Part shown: piece by piece, positions 1 through 11,655 of the stretch
Numbering within the stretch: position 1 is the stretch's first letter
How the letters are laid out: every line of letters begins with the position of its first letter
Source of the DNA: Zeugodacus cucurbitae
Lineage: Eukaryota > Arthropoda > Insecta > Diptera > Tephritidae
Assembly: GCF_028554725.1 (NCBI RefSeq)
Contig: NC_071672.1
Coordinates: forward strand, 33,624,944-33,688,943
Length of the DNA stretch: 64,000 nt
Direction of reading: 5' to 3'
The notes under the pieces: model-generated
Told to the model about the DNA's origin: nothing
Seen by the model: only the letters and a program-made list of their open reading frames with translations
Databases searched by the model: none
Position numbers and translations under genes: made by a program

Positions 1-2590
1 AACACCAAGTGAAGCCAGGTCCTCCTCCACTTGGTCCTTCCATCGGAGTGGAGGTCTCCCTCTTCCACGGCTTTCTCTGGCAGGTACTGCATCGAACACT
101 TTCAGAGTTGGAGCATATGTGTCCATTCGAACAACATGATCCAGCCAGCTGTGGCCGCTGTCTTTTTATTCGCTGAACTATTTCAATGTCGTCGTATAAA
201 TCATACAGCTAATCGTTCCATCGTCTGTGGTATTCGCCGTTGCCAATGTTTAAGGGACCATAAATCATTCGCAAAACCTTTCTCTCGAAAACTCCTAGTG
301 TTGCCTCATCGGACTTTTTACATTTTCCACGCTTCTGCCCCATAAAGTAGTTCGGGAATGATGAGGGACTTGTAGAGTTTGGTTTTTGTTCGTCGAGAAA
401 CGACTTTACTTTATAATTGCCACCTCAGTCTAAAGTAGCACCTTTTGGCAAGAGTGATTCTGCGTTGGATTTCCAGGCTGACATTGTTATGGCTGTTTAT
501 GCTGGTTCCCAAATAAACGAAATTATCTACAACTTCATAGATATGACTCTCAACTGTGACGTGGGAGCCAAGACGCGAATGCGCTGACTGTATGGATGAC
601 AGGAGATATTTTGTCTTGTCCTCATTCACCACCAGACCCATTCGCTTCGCTTCCTTATCCTGGCGGGAAAAAAGAACTAACGGCGCGGGTGTTGCTTCCA
701 ATGATATCAATATCATCGGCGTACGCCAGTAGCTGTACACTCTTATAGACGATTGTAACTTCTCTGTTTAGCTCTGCGGCTCGTACTATTTTTTCCAGCA
801 TCAGGTTAAAGAAGTCACACGATAGCGAGTCACCTTGTCTGAAACCTCGTTTGGTATCGAATGGCTCGTAGAGGTTCTGCCTGATCCTGACGGAGCTTTT
901 GGTGTTGCTCAACGTCAGCTTACACAGCCGTATCAGTTTTGCGGGGGATCCTTATAAGCGATGTTAAGGAGGCTAATACTACGGTAATTGGCGCATATTG
1001 TGCGGTGCCCGTTTTTGTGGATTGGGCAGAGTACACTAAGATTCCAATCGTCGGGCATGCTTTCTTCCGACCATATTTCGCAAAGTAGCTGATTTATGCA
1101 ACTAATCAGTTCTTCGCGCCGTATTTGAATAGCTCGGCCGGGATTCCATCGGCCTCCGCCGTTTTTTTTTTCTTCAAGCGGGTAATTGCTTCTCGAATTT
1201 CTTCATGGTCGTGTAATGGAACATCTGTTCCATCCTCATCAATGGGGGAATCGGGTGCGCCATCTCCTGGTTTTGTACTTTCACTGCCATTCAGCAAGTC
1301 GGAGAAGTGTTCCCTCAACAACACAGTATACTCTGGTCATCAACAACTAGATCACCTCTGGGGGTCCTACAGGAGTGTGCTCCGGTCTTGAAACCTTCAG
1401 TTAGTGGCCGGATCTTTTCCTAGGAATTTTGAGCATTACCCCTGTCGGCCAGCTTGTCAAGCTCTTCATACTCACGCATTTCGGCCTCTTTCTTTTTTTT
1501 CTCTACAAATGCGTCTCGCTTCCCTCTTCGATTCTCAGTATCTCTCCCATGCTTGATATGCCGTCCCACAGTTTCCTTATACCGAGTTGCTGATGAGTGC
1601 TCTCAGAGGGCAGGAGTACAAGTCGAGTAGAAAATCGTTCGCCTGTCGGTTGTGATTGCAGCTTCTCGATGTCGAACCTTCCTTGGTTTTGTTGACGTGT
1701 GCGCTTTGCTGCACAGAGGCGAGTGTGTATCTTAGCTGCTACAAGATAGTGGTCCGAGTCGATGTAAGGACCACGGAGCGTACGCACATCAAAAACCCTG
1801 AAGACATGTCGTCCATTATCAGAACATGACCGATCTGCTTGCTTGTGATTCGATCGGAGATAGCCAAGTAGCTTGATGTATTTTCTTATGCTGGAATGTA
1901 GTACTACAGACGACCATATTTCGGGCCCCAGCGAAGTCGATCAGCCTCAGACCGTTTGGTGATGTTTCGTCATGGAGGCTGAATTTTCCGACTGTTGTGC
2001 CAAATACACCTTCTTTACCCACCCTAGCGTTAAAATCGCCAAGCACGATTTTGACATCGTGGCGGGGGCAGCGCTCATAGGTGCATTCTAGGCGCTCATA
2101 GAAAGCATCTTTGGTCACATCGTCCTTCTCTTCCGTTGGGGCGTGGGCGCAAATCAGCGATATGTTGAAGAACCTCGCTTGATGCGGATTGTGGCAAGAC
2201 GTTCATCCACCGGGGTGAATGTTAGAACTCGACGAAGGAGTCTCTCTCCCACCACAAATCAAACACCAAATTTGCGCTCCTTTATATGGCCGCTGTAGTA
2301 GAGGTCACAAGGACCCACCTTCTTCCGTCCTTGTCCCGCGGTGATGTCATCTTTTACTCTTACGAAGACATCAACCAGCTGGGCAGAGGCACCTTCCCAA
2401 TTAAGGGTCCGGACATTCAAGGTGCATGCCCTTAATTTATAGTCCTTTATACGTTTGCTGTGGTCGTCATCAATATTGGGGTCTCTCATCCGAGGCTGTT
2501 GATTCCTTTTCATTGGGGTTTTTTTTTTTATGTGGTGGGTCCCAAATTCTACGCACATCCGCATAAGCAATTTCACTTACTTCTTAAATT
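1..2590 (-). mobile_element. RTE-type non-LTR retrotransposon, copy A, degenerate
   Basis: Minus-strand remnant of an element encoding an endonuclease/exonuclease/phosphatase (EEP) domain followed by reverse transcriptase. EEP pieces lie at 2576-1503 and include the GDFNARVGKEG block and the SDHYLVAAKI block that carries the catalytic Asp-His. RT pieces follow at 1324-411 with GFRQGDSLS and the catalytic box AYADDIDIIG. Reading frames are broken in at least five places. Near 945-960 about 240 bp of RT is missing compared with copy D (12.2-14.7 kb). The 3' end runs off the left edge of the window. The 5' end is placed near 2590, where similarity to the 5' region of copy F stops. It cannot be active. 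Confidence 0.88.
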
Positions 2591-5100
2591 TATTTTCTTT
2601 CTAAACATTTATAATAATTTTTTGTCTTAATCGTAGTTATTATTACTTATTTTTCTTCATTTATTAAAAAAAACATTCAGAAATTATATATAAATTCGTT
2701 TTATGTTAAAATGGTGAAAATTGATTATAATATCAGTGAAAAAATCACTCTTGTTATTTCGACTATTTTCTGGGCGTGTCGTAGCTTCAAAGTGTAACTA
2801 AGCATACTTATGTGTGTCTGTCTGTGTAATTTAACTTCATTCATCGTTAATTTTAAAATATTGAAAATTGGAGAATTCTATGCTCAACTGTTTATTTCAT
2901 GACCGTCAACTTGAAAGACTTATTGCTTGAAAAAATTAAAAGCAAGACGGCTTTTAAGTTGGAAAACTGAGAGTGGGTTAGCAAACAAGTGTGAGTGTAT
3001 TGCAACTTGAAAGCAATCTCTTGAACGTGTGAAGACCGGGTAAACAATATATAGAACCAATAACTTCCAACCATAATTAGTGACACTGATTACTGTGAAG
3101 TAGTTGTTTAACTTCAATATCCACATCAAATTTCAAAGGTCCTTCCGCTTGCGTTGCAAGCTTAGACTATGGCTTATCGTATACCTAACCTTGTATATGC
3201 CTACAAGTAGCAAAAGAATCAGCTGGATAACGGGAAATTTTTCACAGCTGAGATCACCTCTTCGATTTACTACGTATTTTGACACAGAGTTTTAAATAAA
3301 CGTATTGCAAATGGAAATATTTTAATGGAAAATTTCATTCGTAACAATAATTAATTGCGTATGTGTTGCTCTTCCTCACCACCTCTGAGGTTGCAATATA
3401 GGCGCGTTTCCAATTTTTTTAGTATATATATAGTTCAAGAAATAACAATCTAAACAATCTACTATGCAATAACAATATATCAAAAAGTCACCCACAGCGA
3501 AATCTCAACTAAAAACCCTATCAAAAGAATAGTGGTGGAGAAAAGTGTTCTAAACCTGGTACACGAGACGGTTTAAAAGCACAAAAAAAACATTAATAAG
3601 CGTACAAACTAATTCTAACAAAAAAAGTCGTATTTTCAAAATATCAAATCAAATGAAAATTACATTAAATTATGAACAATATAGACATATAGACAGTTAG
3701 TCAAACGGACCCAGTTTTAATTCCGACTAATATCGACAAACAAAAAAAAATAACTAATAATTTGCTAAAAGTTATAAATATTGTTGTATAACACGGCAAC
3801 TCGACATTGTAGTTTTGGGTCTTTTTTAGTGCCATGCAACCCGCGAGAGGTTTCCAATGCCTTGAGTTGTTGTTGTTCATAGTACCAAAATCTGCACGAC
3901 AACCCGCGCCAAGTGTCGATTTAGTAGTATTTATCGACCTAAACCCTCGCGAAGTGTCTTGCGTTTTCCTTCATTCTATTGCATTCGTATTGCAATTTCT
4001 TTCTATGTATTTTAGAATATCTACTTGTAGGTTTCTACAATGATACCTAACTATTTAATACAATTTGTTTGGTTGCAATGACGTTATTATTATTAGTGTA
4101 CTCTGTGCGTTGCTTTTGTAAATTAAAATTTGCTAAAGAACTTAAGCGGTAAAATAAATGCTTTGATTTTATATTTTGGCAATATATCAAAATTCATAGC
4201 AAAATTCCACTCATTTTATTGACGGCATATGCATCAGTAAGTGTGTTTGTAAATTAATATTTTATAAAAATTATTTATTGATAAATACTCTGTGCGATCT
4301 TAAGGGGTTGAAGAAGTTAATATAACTGAGACACAGTAAGATATGTACTTGTAACATAAAATAAAATTAATGATATAATGAAAATACCTAATTTAACTTA
4401 AAAGTATTGAAATTTCTAGTCAATTTAGTTTAAATTAATAAGCAAAATATGAAAGCGTAATTTACACATGTATTTATTTATATATTATATATTCAGCACT
4501 TGTATTACTTGCATATATACATACGCATATTTAAATAAATTATTTTAAACAAGACAATAATTTTTCCATATGTAAATATTCTAATGTACACGGATGTAGG
4601 GCTTACAATGCAACTACTTATATTGTGGATGATCTAGCAAGCACAGTTTATAATTTTACCTAATAGAAACCAATCAATATAGTTCTCTAAAAGTATTTTC
4701 TCGGTTTACTTTGTTTTATACCTAACAGGAAGTCCGTCTATTTAAAAGATATTGTGCTGTTAAAACCCTTAAAAAGTTCTTGAGTGACTTTGTACCATTA
4801 ACAACCACTAGAAAACGTAACAAACCGAGATGGCGCAGGTTTAATGGGTTACATAGGAGGTTTCTTTTGTTTTTATTTTCCTGAGAAAACTTCTAAACCT
4901 ATTATCAGAATTTGTACACGTATTAAGGTAACTTTGAAGGTATTGAATATTTTTGTATTTGTTTCAGTTTTTTAAGCTGGTACAGAAGATCTCCAGGAAC
5001 CTCTCCAGATAACGACTTTTTGCGGTGACCGTTATACATATATCTGAAGTGGTTTCTAAAAAGAAAATTTATTTTTTGCCATAATTATGATCTTAATTGG
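2591..5100. other. AT-rich stretch without recognisable genes
   Basis: About 2.5 kb of AT-rich DNA with stops in every frame. Open frames of 60-70 codons at 2892-3129, 3104-3295 and 3834-4043 have no domain or motif I recognise. A less AT-rich patch at 3830-3980 stands out but yields no known protein on either strand. I see no terminal repeats. This may be old unique sequence or decayed transposon DNA. Confidence 0.5.
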
Positions 5101-5102
5101 GT

Positions 5103-5250
5103 ATAAAAACAAGTTAGGAAGGGCTAAGTTCGGCTGTAAGAGAACATTTTATACTCGCACTATTTATTGACATAATTTATTTAATCTATCACACAATTTG
5201 ACCCACATATTCGGTATAAAGTCCATTAGAATAACGAAAGTCATCAAATA
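5103..5250 (-). repeat. Fragment of dispersed repeat DR (terminal part)
   Basis: The text is the reverse complement of the conserved end of the DR repeat seen at 17600-17692, 20930-20991 and 63060-63127: a subterminal GTTCGG/CCGAAC hairpin, then the TATACTCGC-like inner end, then the TTGACCCACATATTCG stretch. It is cut off at the left boundary of the foldback repeat at 5257, which suggests the foldback lies inside an older DR copy. Confidence 0.65.
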
Positions 5251-5256
5251 TATAGT

Positions 5257-6782
5257 ATATGAGGCATTCTCTGGAAAAAAAACCACTTGAAAAAAAAAGT
5301 TCTTTATTTTCTTTGGCAATGATATATCTTATAGTATATGTAAAACCTAAAATAAAACATATGGTGTTAGGTCTGTGTAACGCGGGGTTGCCATACTGTA
5401 AGGGGCCAAAGCACCATAACTTTAAAACTAATGAACAGATTTTAAAACACCATGTGACTTTTTTGTACAGAATTTCTCAAACTTTAAAACTGTGTATCGT
5501 AAAAATTTTTAAAATTAATATTTCATAGCAAAAAATGAAAGAAACTTTTTTTTGAATTTTTAACCCATTATGCCCCCTTCGATTTTTTTCGAAAATATCT
5601 TAAAATGTTCCTTATTTCATCACCTTTTTACCCCGCAAAGGGAATTTTGGGACAGCATTATTTGTATGAGCTACAAATAAAAAACCAACTCAGAACATGA
5701 TGAAAAATCATTGATTTACGCACTATTATTATCTGCATTTAGCGTAACCCAGGATTAACGACGTAAACGTAGCAGAAATTTAATCCCTTTTTGTTTTTTT
5801 TTTATTTTTTAATATATTTTTTTTTAATTTAAAAAATAAAAAAAAAAACAAAAAGGGATTAAATTTCTGCTACGTCCACGTCGTTAATCCTGGGTTACGC
5901 TAAATGCAGATAATAATAGTGCATAAATCAATGATTTTTCATCATGTTCTGAGTTGGTTTTTATTTGTAGCTCATACAAATATTGCTGTCCCAAAATTCC
6001 CTTTGCGGGGTAAAAAGGTGATGAAATAAGGAACATTTTAAGATATTTTCGAAAAAAATCGAAGGGGGCATAATGGGTTAAAAATTCAAAAAAAAGTTTC
6101 TTTCATTTTTTGCTATGAAATATTAATTTTAAAAATTTTTACGATACACAGGTTTAAAGTTTGAGAAATTCTGTACAAAAAAGTCACAAGGTGTTTTAAA
6201 ATCTGTTCATTAGTTTTAAAGTTATGGGGATTAAATTTCTGCTACGTGCACGTCGTTAATCCTGGGTTACGCTAAATGCAGATAATAATAGTGCATAAAT
6301 CAATGATTTTTCATCATGTTCTGAGTTGGTTTTTATTTGTAGCTCATACAAATATTGCTGTCCCAAAATTCCCTTTGGGGGGTAAAAAGGTGATGAAATA
6401 AGGAACATTTTAAGATATTTTCGAAAAAAAATCGAAGGGGGCATTAAGGGTTAAAAATTCAAAAAAAAAGTTTCTTTCATTTTTTGCTATGAAATATTAA
6501 TTTTAAAAATTTTTACGATACACAGTTTTAAACTTTGAGAAATTCTGTACAAAAAAGTCACATGGTGTTTTAAAATCTGTTCATTAGTTTTAAAGTTATG
6601 GGGTTCGAAAATTTTTTTACAAAAAACTTTGGCCCCTTACAGTATGGCAACTCCGCGTTACACAGACCTAACACCATATGTTTTATTTTAGGTTTTACAT
6701 ATACTATAAGATATATCATTGCCAAAGAAAATAAAGAACTTTTTTTTTCAAGTGGCTTTTTTTCCAGAGAATGCCTCATATA
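5257..6782. repeat. Large foldback inverted repeat with a tandemly repeated right arm
   Basis: The left arm (5257 to about 5812) reads from ATATGAGGCATTCTCTGG to a T/A-rich centre at about 5815-5825. It is followed by its own reverse complement twice: a partial right arm (about 5826-6227) and a full one (6228-6782) ending CCAGAGAATGCCTCATAT. The arms match almost base for base by eye; the 90-codon frame at 5259-5528 therefore reappears on the other strand at 6836-6570. The matching reading frames are a by-product of the inverted repeat, not evidence of a protein. No transposase lies inside. A transcript would form a hairpin of roughly 400-550 bp. Confidence 0.88.
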
Positions 6783-7430
6783 TTTCTTGAATCTATTCAC
6801 TTTTTTCCTGAATCTATTCACTATTTTCACCACCAAGGTGCACTATATCTCAGACTATAAACTCACTTAATTTGGAGATTTTCTAAATATTTACGGATTT
6901 ATATGGTATGAACCCACCGTAACGTTTTTATTATTAGCAATAATAATATTTTTTTTTGGGAGAGCAGGTCTTTCGTGCATGTTCATGTCGGAGCATGATT
7001 TGGCGCGCAGTTTCATAAGAAATCTGAATATTGCACTCTTCCTAGAACTCTTTCGTAAGAACACTAATCAATTGGAATTTGGAAATGTTTTGGAGATCTT
7101 AGCCACTGCACATGTCCAGTAATTTATAATTTAGGGCTTTTTCCTCGCTTTGGTTCAACTATTTCCTTATTTTCCGATCAATTTTACCCCATTTGGGGAT
7201 TATGGAGCGATAGTTAAACATCTTAAACTAAATCCTTAGTACGGCAAATTAAAAACACAATATTGGGTATTTTAGATAGGTAAGAGCAAAAACTAATTGA
7301 CAAATTCCTTGTAAATGTGTTTGCGAAGAATAGGTAACGGTAAAGTACGGATAACTGTGTAACGCATGCTCAAAAAGTAAAAAAACGAAGTGTGTAAAGT
7401 GTTTCTTGACTCTAACAAGATCAATTGGTA
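6783..7430. other. Unassigned sequence with a faint transposase-like patch
   Basis: It starts with two near-identical copies of GAATCTATTCAC (about 6790-6825). On the minus strand around 7080-6960 a short stretch reads like a helix-turn-helix of Tc1/mariner transposases (SYETARQIMLRHEHARK), but it is too short to assign and has no flanking inverted repeats that I can see. The rest (7090-7430) has no recognisable content. Confidence 0.3.
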
Positions 7431-8675
7431 ATACCAAGTGAAGATAGGTCCTTCCATCGGAGTGGAGGTCTCCCTCTTCCTCGGCTTCCACCAGCGGGTA
7501 CTGCGTCGAAAATTTTCAGAGCAGGGGCACTTTCGTCCATTCGAACAACATGACCCAGCCAGCGTAGCCGCTGTCTTTTTATTCGCTGGACTATGTCTAT
7601 ATCGTCGAACAACACATACAGCTCATCACATCATTCCATCTTCTGCGGTATTCTCCGTTAAGGGACCATAAATCTTCCGCAAAACCCTTCTCCCGAAAAC
7701 TCCTAGTGCCGTCTCATCGGATGCTGACACCGTCCACGCTTCTGCAACATAAAGTAGGACGGGAATGATGAGGGACTTAGGGTTTAGTTTGTGTTCGTCG
7801 AGAGAGCGTTGGATTTCAAGGCTGACATTATTACCGGTGTTAATACTGGTTCCTAGGTATACGAAATTATCTACAACTTCAAAGTTATGACTCAACAGTG
7901 ACGTGGGAGCCAAGATGCAAATGCGCTAACTGTTTGTTTGATGACAGGAGATATTTCGTCTTGTCCTCGTTCACCACCAGACCCATTCGCTTCGCTTCTT
8001 TATCCAGGCGGGAAAAAGCAGAACTAACGGCGCGGGTGTAAAGAAGTCACACGGTAGCGAGTCACCTTGTCTGAAACCTCGTTTGGTATCGAACGGCTCG
8101 GAGAGGTCCTTCCTAACGGAGCTTTTGGTTTTGCTCAACGTCAGCTTACACAGCCGTATTAGTTTTGCGGGGATACCAAATTCAGACATCGCGGCGTAAA
8201 GACAACTCCTTTTCGTGCTGTCGAAAGCAGCTTTAAAATCGACAAAAAGGTGGTGTGTGTCGATCCTCTTTTCACGGGTCTTCTCCAAGATTTGGCGCAT
8301 GGTGAATATCTGGTCAGTTGTCGATTTTCCAGGTCTAAAGCCATACTGATAAGGTCCAATCAGTTTGTTGACGGTGGGCTTTAGTCTTTCACACAGTACG
8401 CTCGATAGAACCTTATAAGCGATGTTAAGGAGGCTTATCCCACGATAGTTTGCGCGGATTGTGGGGTCTCGCTTTTTGTGGATTGGGATTCCAATCATCG
8501 GGCATGCTTTCTTCGACCATATTCCTGTCGGCCAGCTTGTCAAGCTCTCCATACTCACGCATTTCGGCCTCTTTCTGTTTTTGTCTGCAAATGCGTCTCG
8601 CTTCCCTCTTCAGCTCTCGGTATCTTGCGAGGTAGGCAGTCTGTTTTCTCTCCACTGCGAGACGAAAATCCTCAT
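7431..8675 (-). mobile_element. RTE copy B, truncated and internally deleted
   Basis: Minus-strand RTE fragment of the same family as copies A and D. It keeps the C-terminal zone (7615-7421, with GRGRPPLRW), part of the RT around 8558-7971 (GFRPGKSTTDQIF, DFKAAFDS, GFRQGDSLP) and a piece of the linker near 8655-8425. The YADD box is lost: the sequence jumps near 8040 from the post-YADD region to the GFRQGDS region. The 5' end stops at about 8675, where the 3' end of another RTE fragment abuts. Non-functional. Confidence 0.83.
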
Positions 8676-9026
8676 CATGTATGTATGTGATTGGCGTTGC
8701 AACCGTTTAGCCGGTTATAGCCGAATCGACGATAGTGCGCCATCTCGCTCTCTCCTTCGCAGTTCGGCGCCAGTTGGAGATCCCAAGTGTAATCAGGTCG
8801 TCCTCCACCTGGTCCCTCCAACTGATAACCATAAATCTTGCGCAAAATTTTCCTCTCGAAAACTCCTAGTGTCGTCTCATCTGATATTGACATCGTCCAA
8901 GCTTCTGCACCATAAAGCAGGACGGGAATGATAAGCGACTCAGTCCAAAGTAGCACCAGTTGGCAAAAGTGATTCTGCGTTGGATTTCAATGCTGACATT
9001 GTTGGTGTTGCTAACGCTGGTTCCCA
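8676..9026 (-). mobile_element. RTE copy C, 3'-end fragment
   Basis: On the minus strand the sequence ends with the shared RTE 3' terminus (GCCGGTTATAGCCGAATCGAC on the plus strand, followed outward by a GTATGTATGT run). The encoded part is the end of the RT protein (PVLLYGAEAWTMS, then GVFERKILRKIYG). A deletion near 8823 removes the stretch between the extreme 3' region and this block. The right edge at 9026 is a sharp junction with the segmental duplication. Confidence 0.78.
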
Positions 9027-9787
9027 AAAATTAAAACTCCTCCATTCAGACATCATTTCCGGTGACCCCTCGGAAAAAGGTGCGTCCGCGTTGTCAGCAT
9101 AACTCCTGACAGGATCACCCAAAATAAAAAAAAAGTGTTCTAGGTAAGACCATAAACTCGTGCTTGAAGGAAGGGAAGACAAAAAACTAAAAATTGGAGT
9201 TTTGGCAGAAATGTTTCCAAAAAAATAAAAATTTTGGTCAAATTTGCTTGACATTTTGTTTTTTTTTTTAAATAGTTGTAATTGGAAAAAGAAAAAATCC
9301 TTCGTTCAAACACGAGTAAATTGTATCTCGAACACATGCAAAATTTCATCAAGATCGATTGAGTAGTTTTCGCGAACATTTGACAACCGACTTTGAAAAC
9401 ATGGTTCGAGAAAAAAACGCGTTTAAAGGAACAATAATAACTGACTTGGAGCGCACAACCTCCAAAGTCTATAACTCCGAAACTATTATTCGGATCGACT
9501 TGAAAATTTAGGATAACATTCTTGCGATATTGTAGAATAAAACAAAACTAAAAAGAATATTTGAATCCACGAAACCCATGTAACCCCTTAAAGGAAAAAA
9601 GCTATATTGCTGATTCGCTTTGAAAAACGTGAATAACTTATTTTTTCTATCAACATATGTATATATTAAAATAATAATTTATTAAGTTTTGAATATTAAT
9701 TAAATGAATAAACAACTTCATATTTACATATGAACTGAGTTGTTTACTTATTTTGTAATGTTATTTGTCTTTGTTTTTCTTTTGTTA

Positions 9788-10131
9788 CTATACTAATTTA
9801 CTAAATAAAGTTATTGATGAAAGAATCGGCATTGGCATCGGCATCGGCCAATTCTTTGCCAACTGGCCGATTAATCGGCATCGACCAAAAATTTGGTATC
9901 GGTCGGACACTACTTGGGACACGTGTTTTTTTAAGTTTTCAATCTCCTCGTCATACATTTTCTCCATTTCAGCCTTTATTGTGTTCCTGTTTGGCACTTT
10001 ATATAAGGGATGCTGCTCCTTCATTAATTTCAAGAATCCTTTGCCTAAAATTCATAATCAATGTTAGCAACACTAAAAAATTATATTTCTTAACATATTA
10101 CCTTCCACATGCGAAAATGGCAAATTGTCCA
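9788..10131 (-). pseudogene. hAT transposase fragment (post-BED region), left copy
   Basis: The minus strand encodes a hAT-type segment in two exons. The upstream piece (10131-10102) reads MDNLPFSHVEG. A canonical GT-AG intron of 57 nt (10101-10045) follows, then the block KGFLKLMKEQHPLYKVP and an acidic helix ending in KKHVSQ (10044 to about 9913). At 9912 the coding sequence meets a TIR-like end (TAGTGTCCGACCGATACC read on minus), so the rest of the transposase is missing in this copy. It continues upstream at 11470-11655 on the far side of the inserted long-TIR element. Confidence 0.72.
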
Positions 10132-10134
10132 TAA

Positions 10135-11466
10135 CACAGGTCCACAAAAAAAAAATCGATGAAAGGTTCCTTTGACCAAACATGTATGTTACACATGTAT
10201 TTTGGGCCGCTGAAACCGAATCTGAAGTCCGTTTTACTCCATCACGTCAGGATTTTTTCCTAACCTCAAAATACATATCGGATTTTACTTGAGAGAAAAA
10301 AATTTAAAAATATTAACGGATTTAGCTTAATTTTGGGATAGGGGGGTTTTGAGGGGTCCCTGATTACGAAATTAAAGACAAATTTTCAAAATACAAAATG
10401 GTGGATCCAATATGGCTGTCGGATGTATAAAAATGTCTTAAATGTTCACAAAACTTAGTATATATCTAGAAGTTTTTAGGGCCGTTGCTCACAAATTATA
10501 TCGTGTGTCTGCATCCAGGGCACCTCCACGTGGTGACGGAGGGCAACGGAGTTGTTCCGTGATCCGGCAGAGTCCCTGTATCACGCTCCTTAAGGTGAGT
10601 CTGCAATGGGTTTAGTTGTACGTGTACGTGACCCTAATCCCATTTTAAACTCACCTTTACGCCGTCATGATAGGCACACGTAAAATAAGTACGATGCAGG
10701 TCGGAACCCCAGTATCGTCGGCTGGACAGGGTAAGAAAGCGGGCCCGCTGGCGTCGTCATCAAGCAACCGCAGCTTTACCTTGGTGGGTGACTTGGCCTT
10801 TGATGAGTATAATGATACAAGAAAAATATTTTGGAAAATGAAAGACAATTTCTGTGTCGTTTGTGGAGAATACGTTATAAGTAAGATCCGAAAAAAATTG
10901 ACAGATACACTAAAATCTAGCTATACGAAAGTTTTCGGCATAGAAACTAGTGACATCGTCAATGATTGCACTCCAAAAGAGATATGCCTGAGATGTTCAT
11001 TGCAACTGAAGAAACGCAAGAAACTAACATTTGCTTCTCCAATGATCTGGGTATATAGCTGAATGCAGGTAATTGTAAATAAAGGAAGTCCTGAACTAAT
11101 ATTAGCAATTGGTTTTGAAAATCTGATTTCAAAATCAATGTTAGCGAGCTCAAAAACTCACGAATACTAAGTTTTGTAAAAATCCATATTGGACTTTCTA
11201 TTTTGTATTTTGAAAATCTGACTTTAAATAAGTGATCAGCGACCCTAAAAACCCCTCGATCCCAAAATTAAACTAAATCCGTTAATATTTTTAAATATTT
11301 TTCTGTCAAGTAAAATCCGACATGTATTTTGAGGTTAGGAAAAAATCCTGACGTGATGGAGCAAAACGGACTTCAGATTCGGTTTCAGCGGCCCAAAATA
11401 CATATGATACACCATGTTTGGTCAAAGGAACCTTTCATCGATTTTTTTTTTTTTTGTGGACCTGTG
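10135..11466 (+). mobile_element. DNA transposon with ~330-350 bp inverted repeats and TAA target duplication, copy 1
   Basis: The ends are CACAGGTCCACAAAAAA at 10135 and its reverse complement ending at 11466. The inverted arms extend to roughly 10490 and 11140. TAA lies directly outside both ends (10132-10134 and 11467-11469). Removing the element plus one TAA joins the flanking hAT frame as EMII-MDNLPF, which fixes the boundaries. Inside are a GC-richer, hairpin-prone leader (10490-10660) and a small open frame with paired cysteines (10667-11062). A 3 bp TAA duplication resembles PIF/Harbinger-like insertion, but no DDE domain is present, so superfamily membership is open. Confidence 0.82.
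10667..11062 (+). CDS. Small Cys-pair protein encoded in the long-TIR element
   Basis: Frame of 131 codons starting at the first ATG after the structured leader. Residues 1-45 are Ser/Gly/Lys-rich and look disordered. Residues about 62-110 contain CVVCGEYV and later CTPKEICLRC, a C-x2-C ... C-x2-C pattern that could bind zinc, followed by KKRKKLTFASPMIW. This arrangement resembles the N-terminal part of an uncharacterised family seen in arthropod and cnidarian genomes, which normally continues with another Cys-rich block. Here the frame stops soon after PMIW, so it is probably truncated. In copy 2 (32164-32631) the Cys pairs are kept, but the C-terminus differs because of a deletion. Function unknown. 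Confidence 0.55.
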   Translation: MIGTRKISTMQVGTPVSSAGQGKKAGPLASSSSNRSFTLVGDLAFDEYNDTRKIFWKMKDNFCVVCGEYVISKIRKKLTDTLKSSYTKVFGIETSDIVNDCTPKEICLRCSLQLKKRKKLTFASPMIWVYS

Positions 11467-11469
11467 TAA

Positions 11470-11655
11470 TTATCATTTCAACGATGCACTTGGTGATCTT
11501 GCTATGCTTGGAGCCACCTGATAGATAGCTTTGTGGCGTTGGAAAATGCCGATTCAATATTTGGCTGACTCTGGCTCTTGGTTGACTGGGGTGGTGCTGA
11601 TGTTATAATACAGGTTGTGCTCGTCATCTCAATTTCGTCCGTTTCGGTGCCGATT
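11470..11655 (-). pseudogene. hAT transposase exon fragment, left copy
   Basis: The minus strand encodes a Ser/Thr-rich stretch (EMTSTTCIITSAPPQST, IESAFSNATK) and then, after a frame slip, GGSKHSKITKCIVEMII, the usual lead-in to the hAT catalytic region. The same DNA occurs at 32861-33049 and 47535-47695. Its right end (GTGCCGATT) directly abuts the poly-A tail of a Jockey fragment, and its left end abuts the long-TIR element. Confidence 0.7.

Noticed and set aside
3834..4043. Possible small gene in a less AT-rich patch
   Set aside because: 69 codons, no recognisable domain, no splice pattern; similar frames occur by chance.
5259..5528. 90-codon frame that recurs on the opposite strand at 6570-6836 with almost the same protein
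   Set aside because: It is produced by the inverted repeat itself; no domain, start context or selection signal can be seen.
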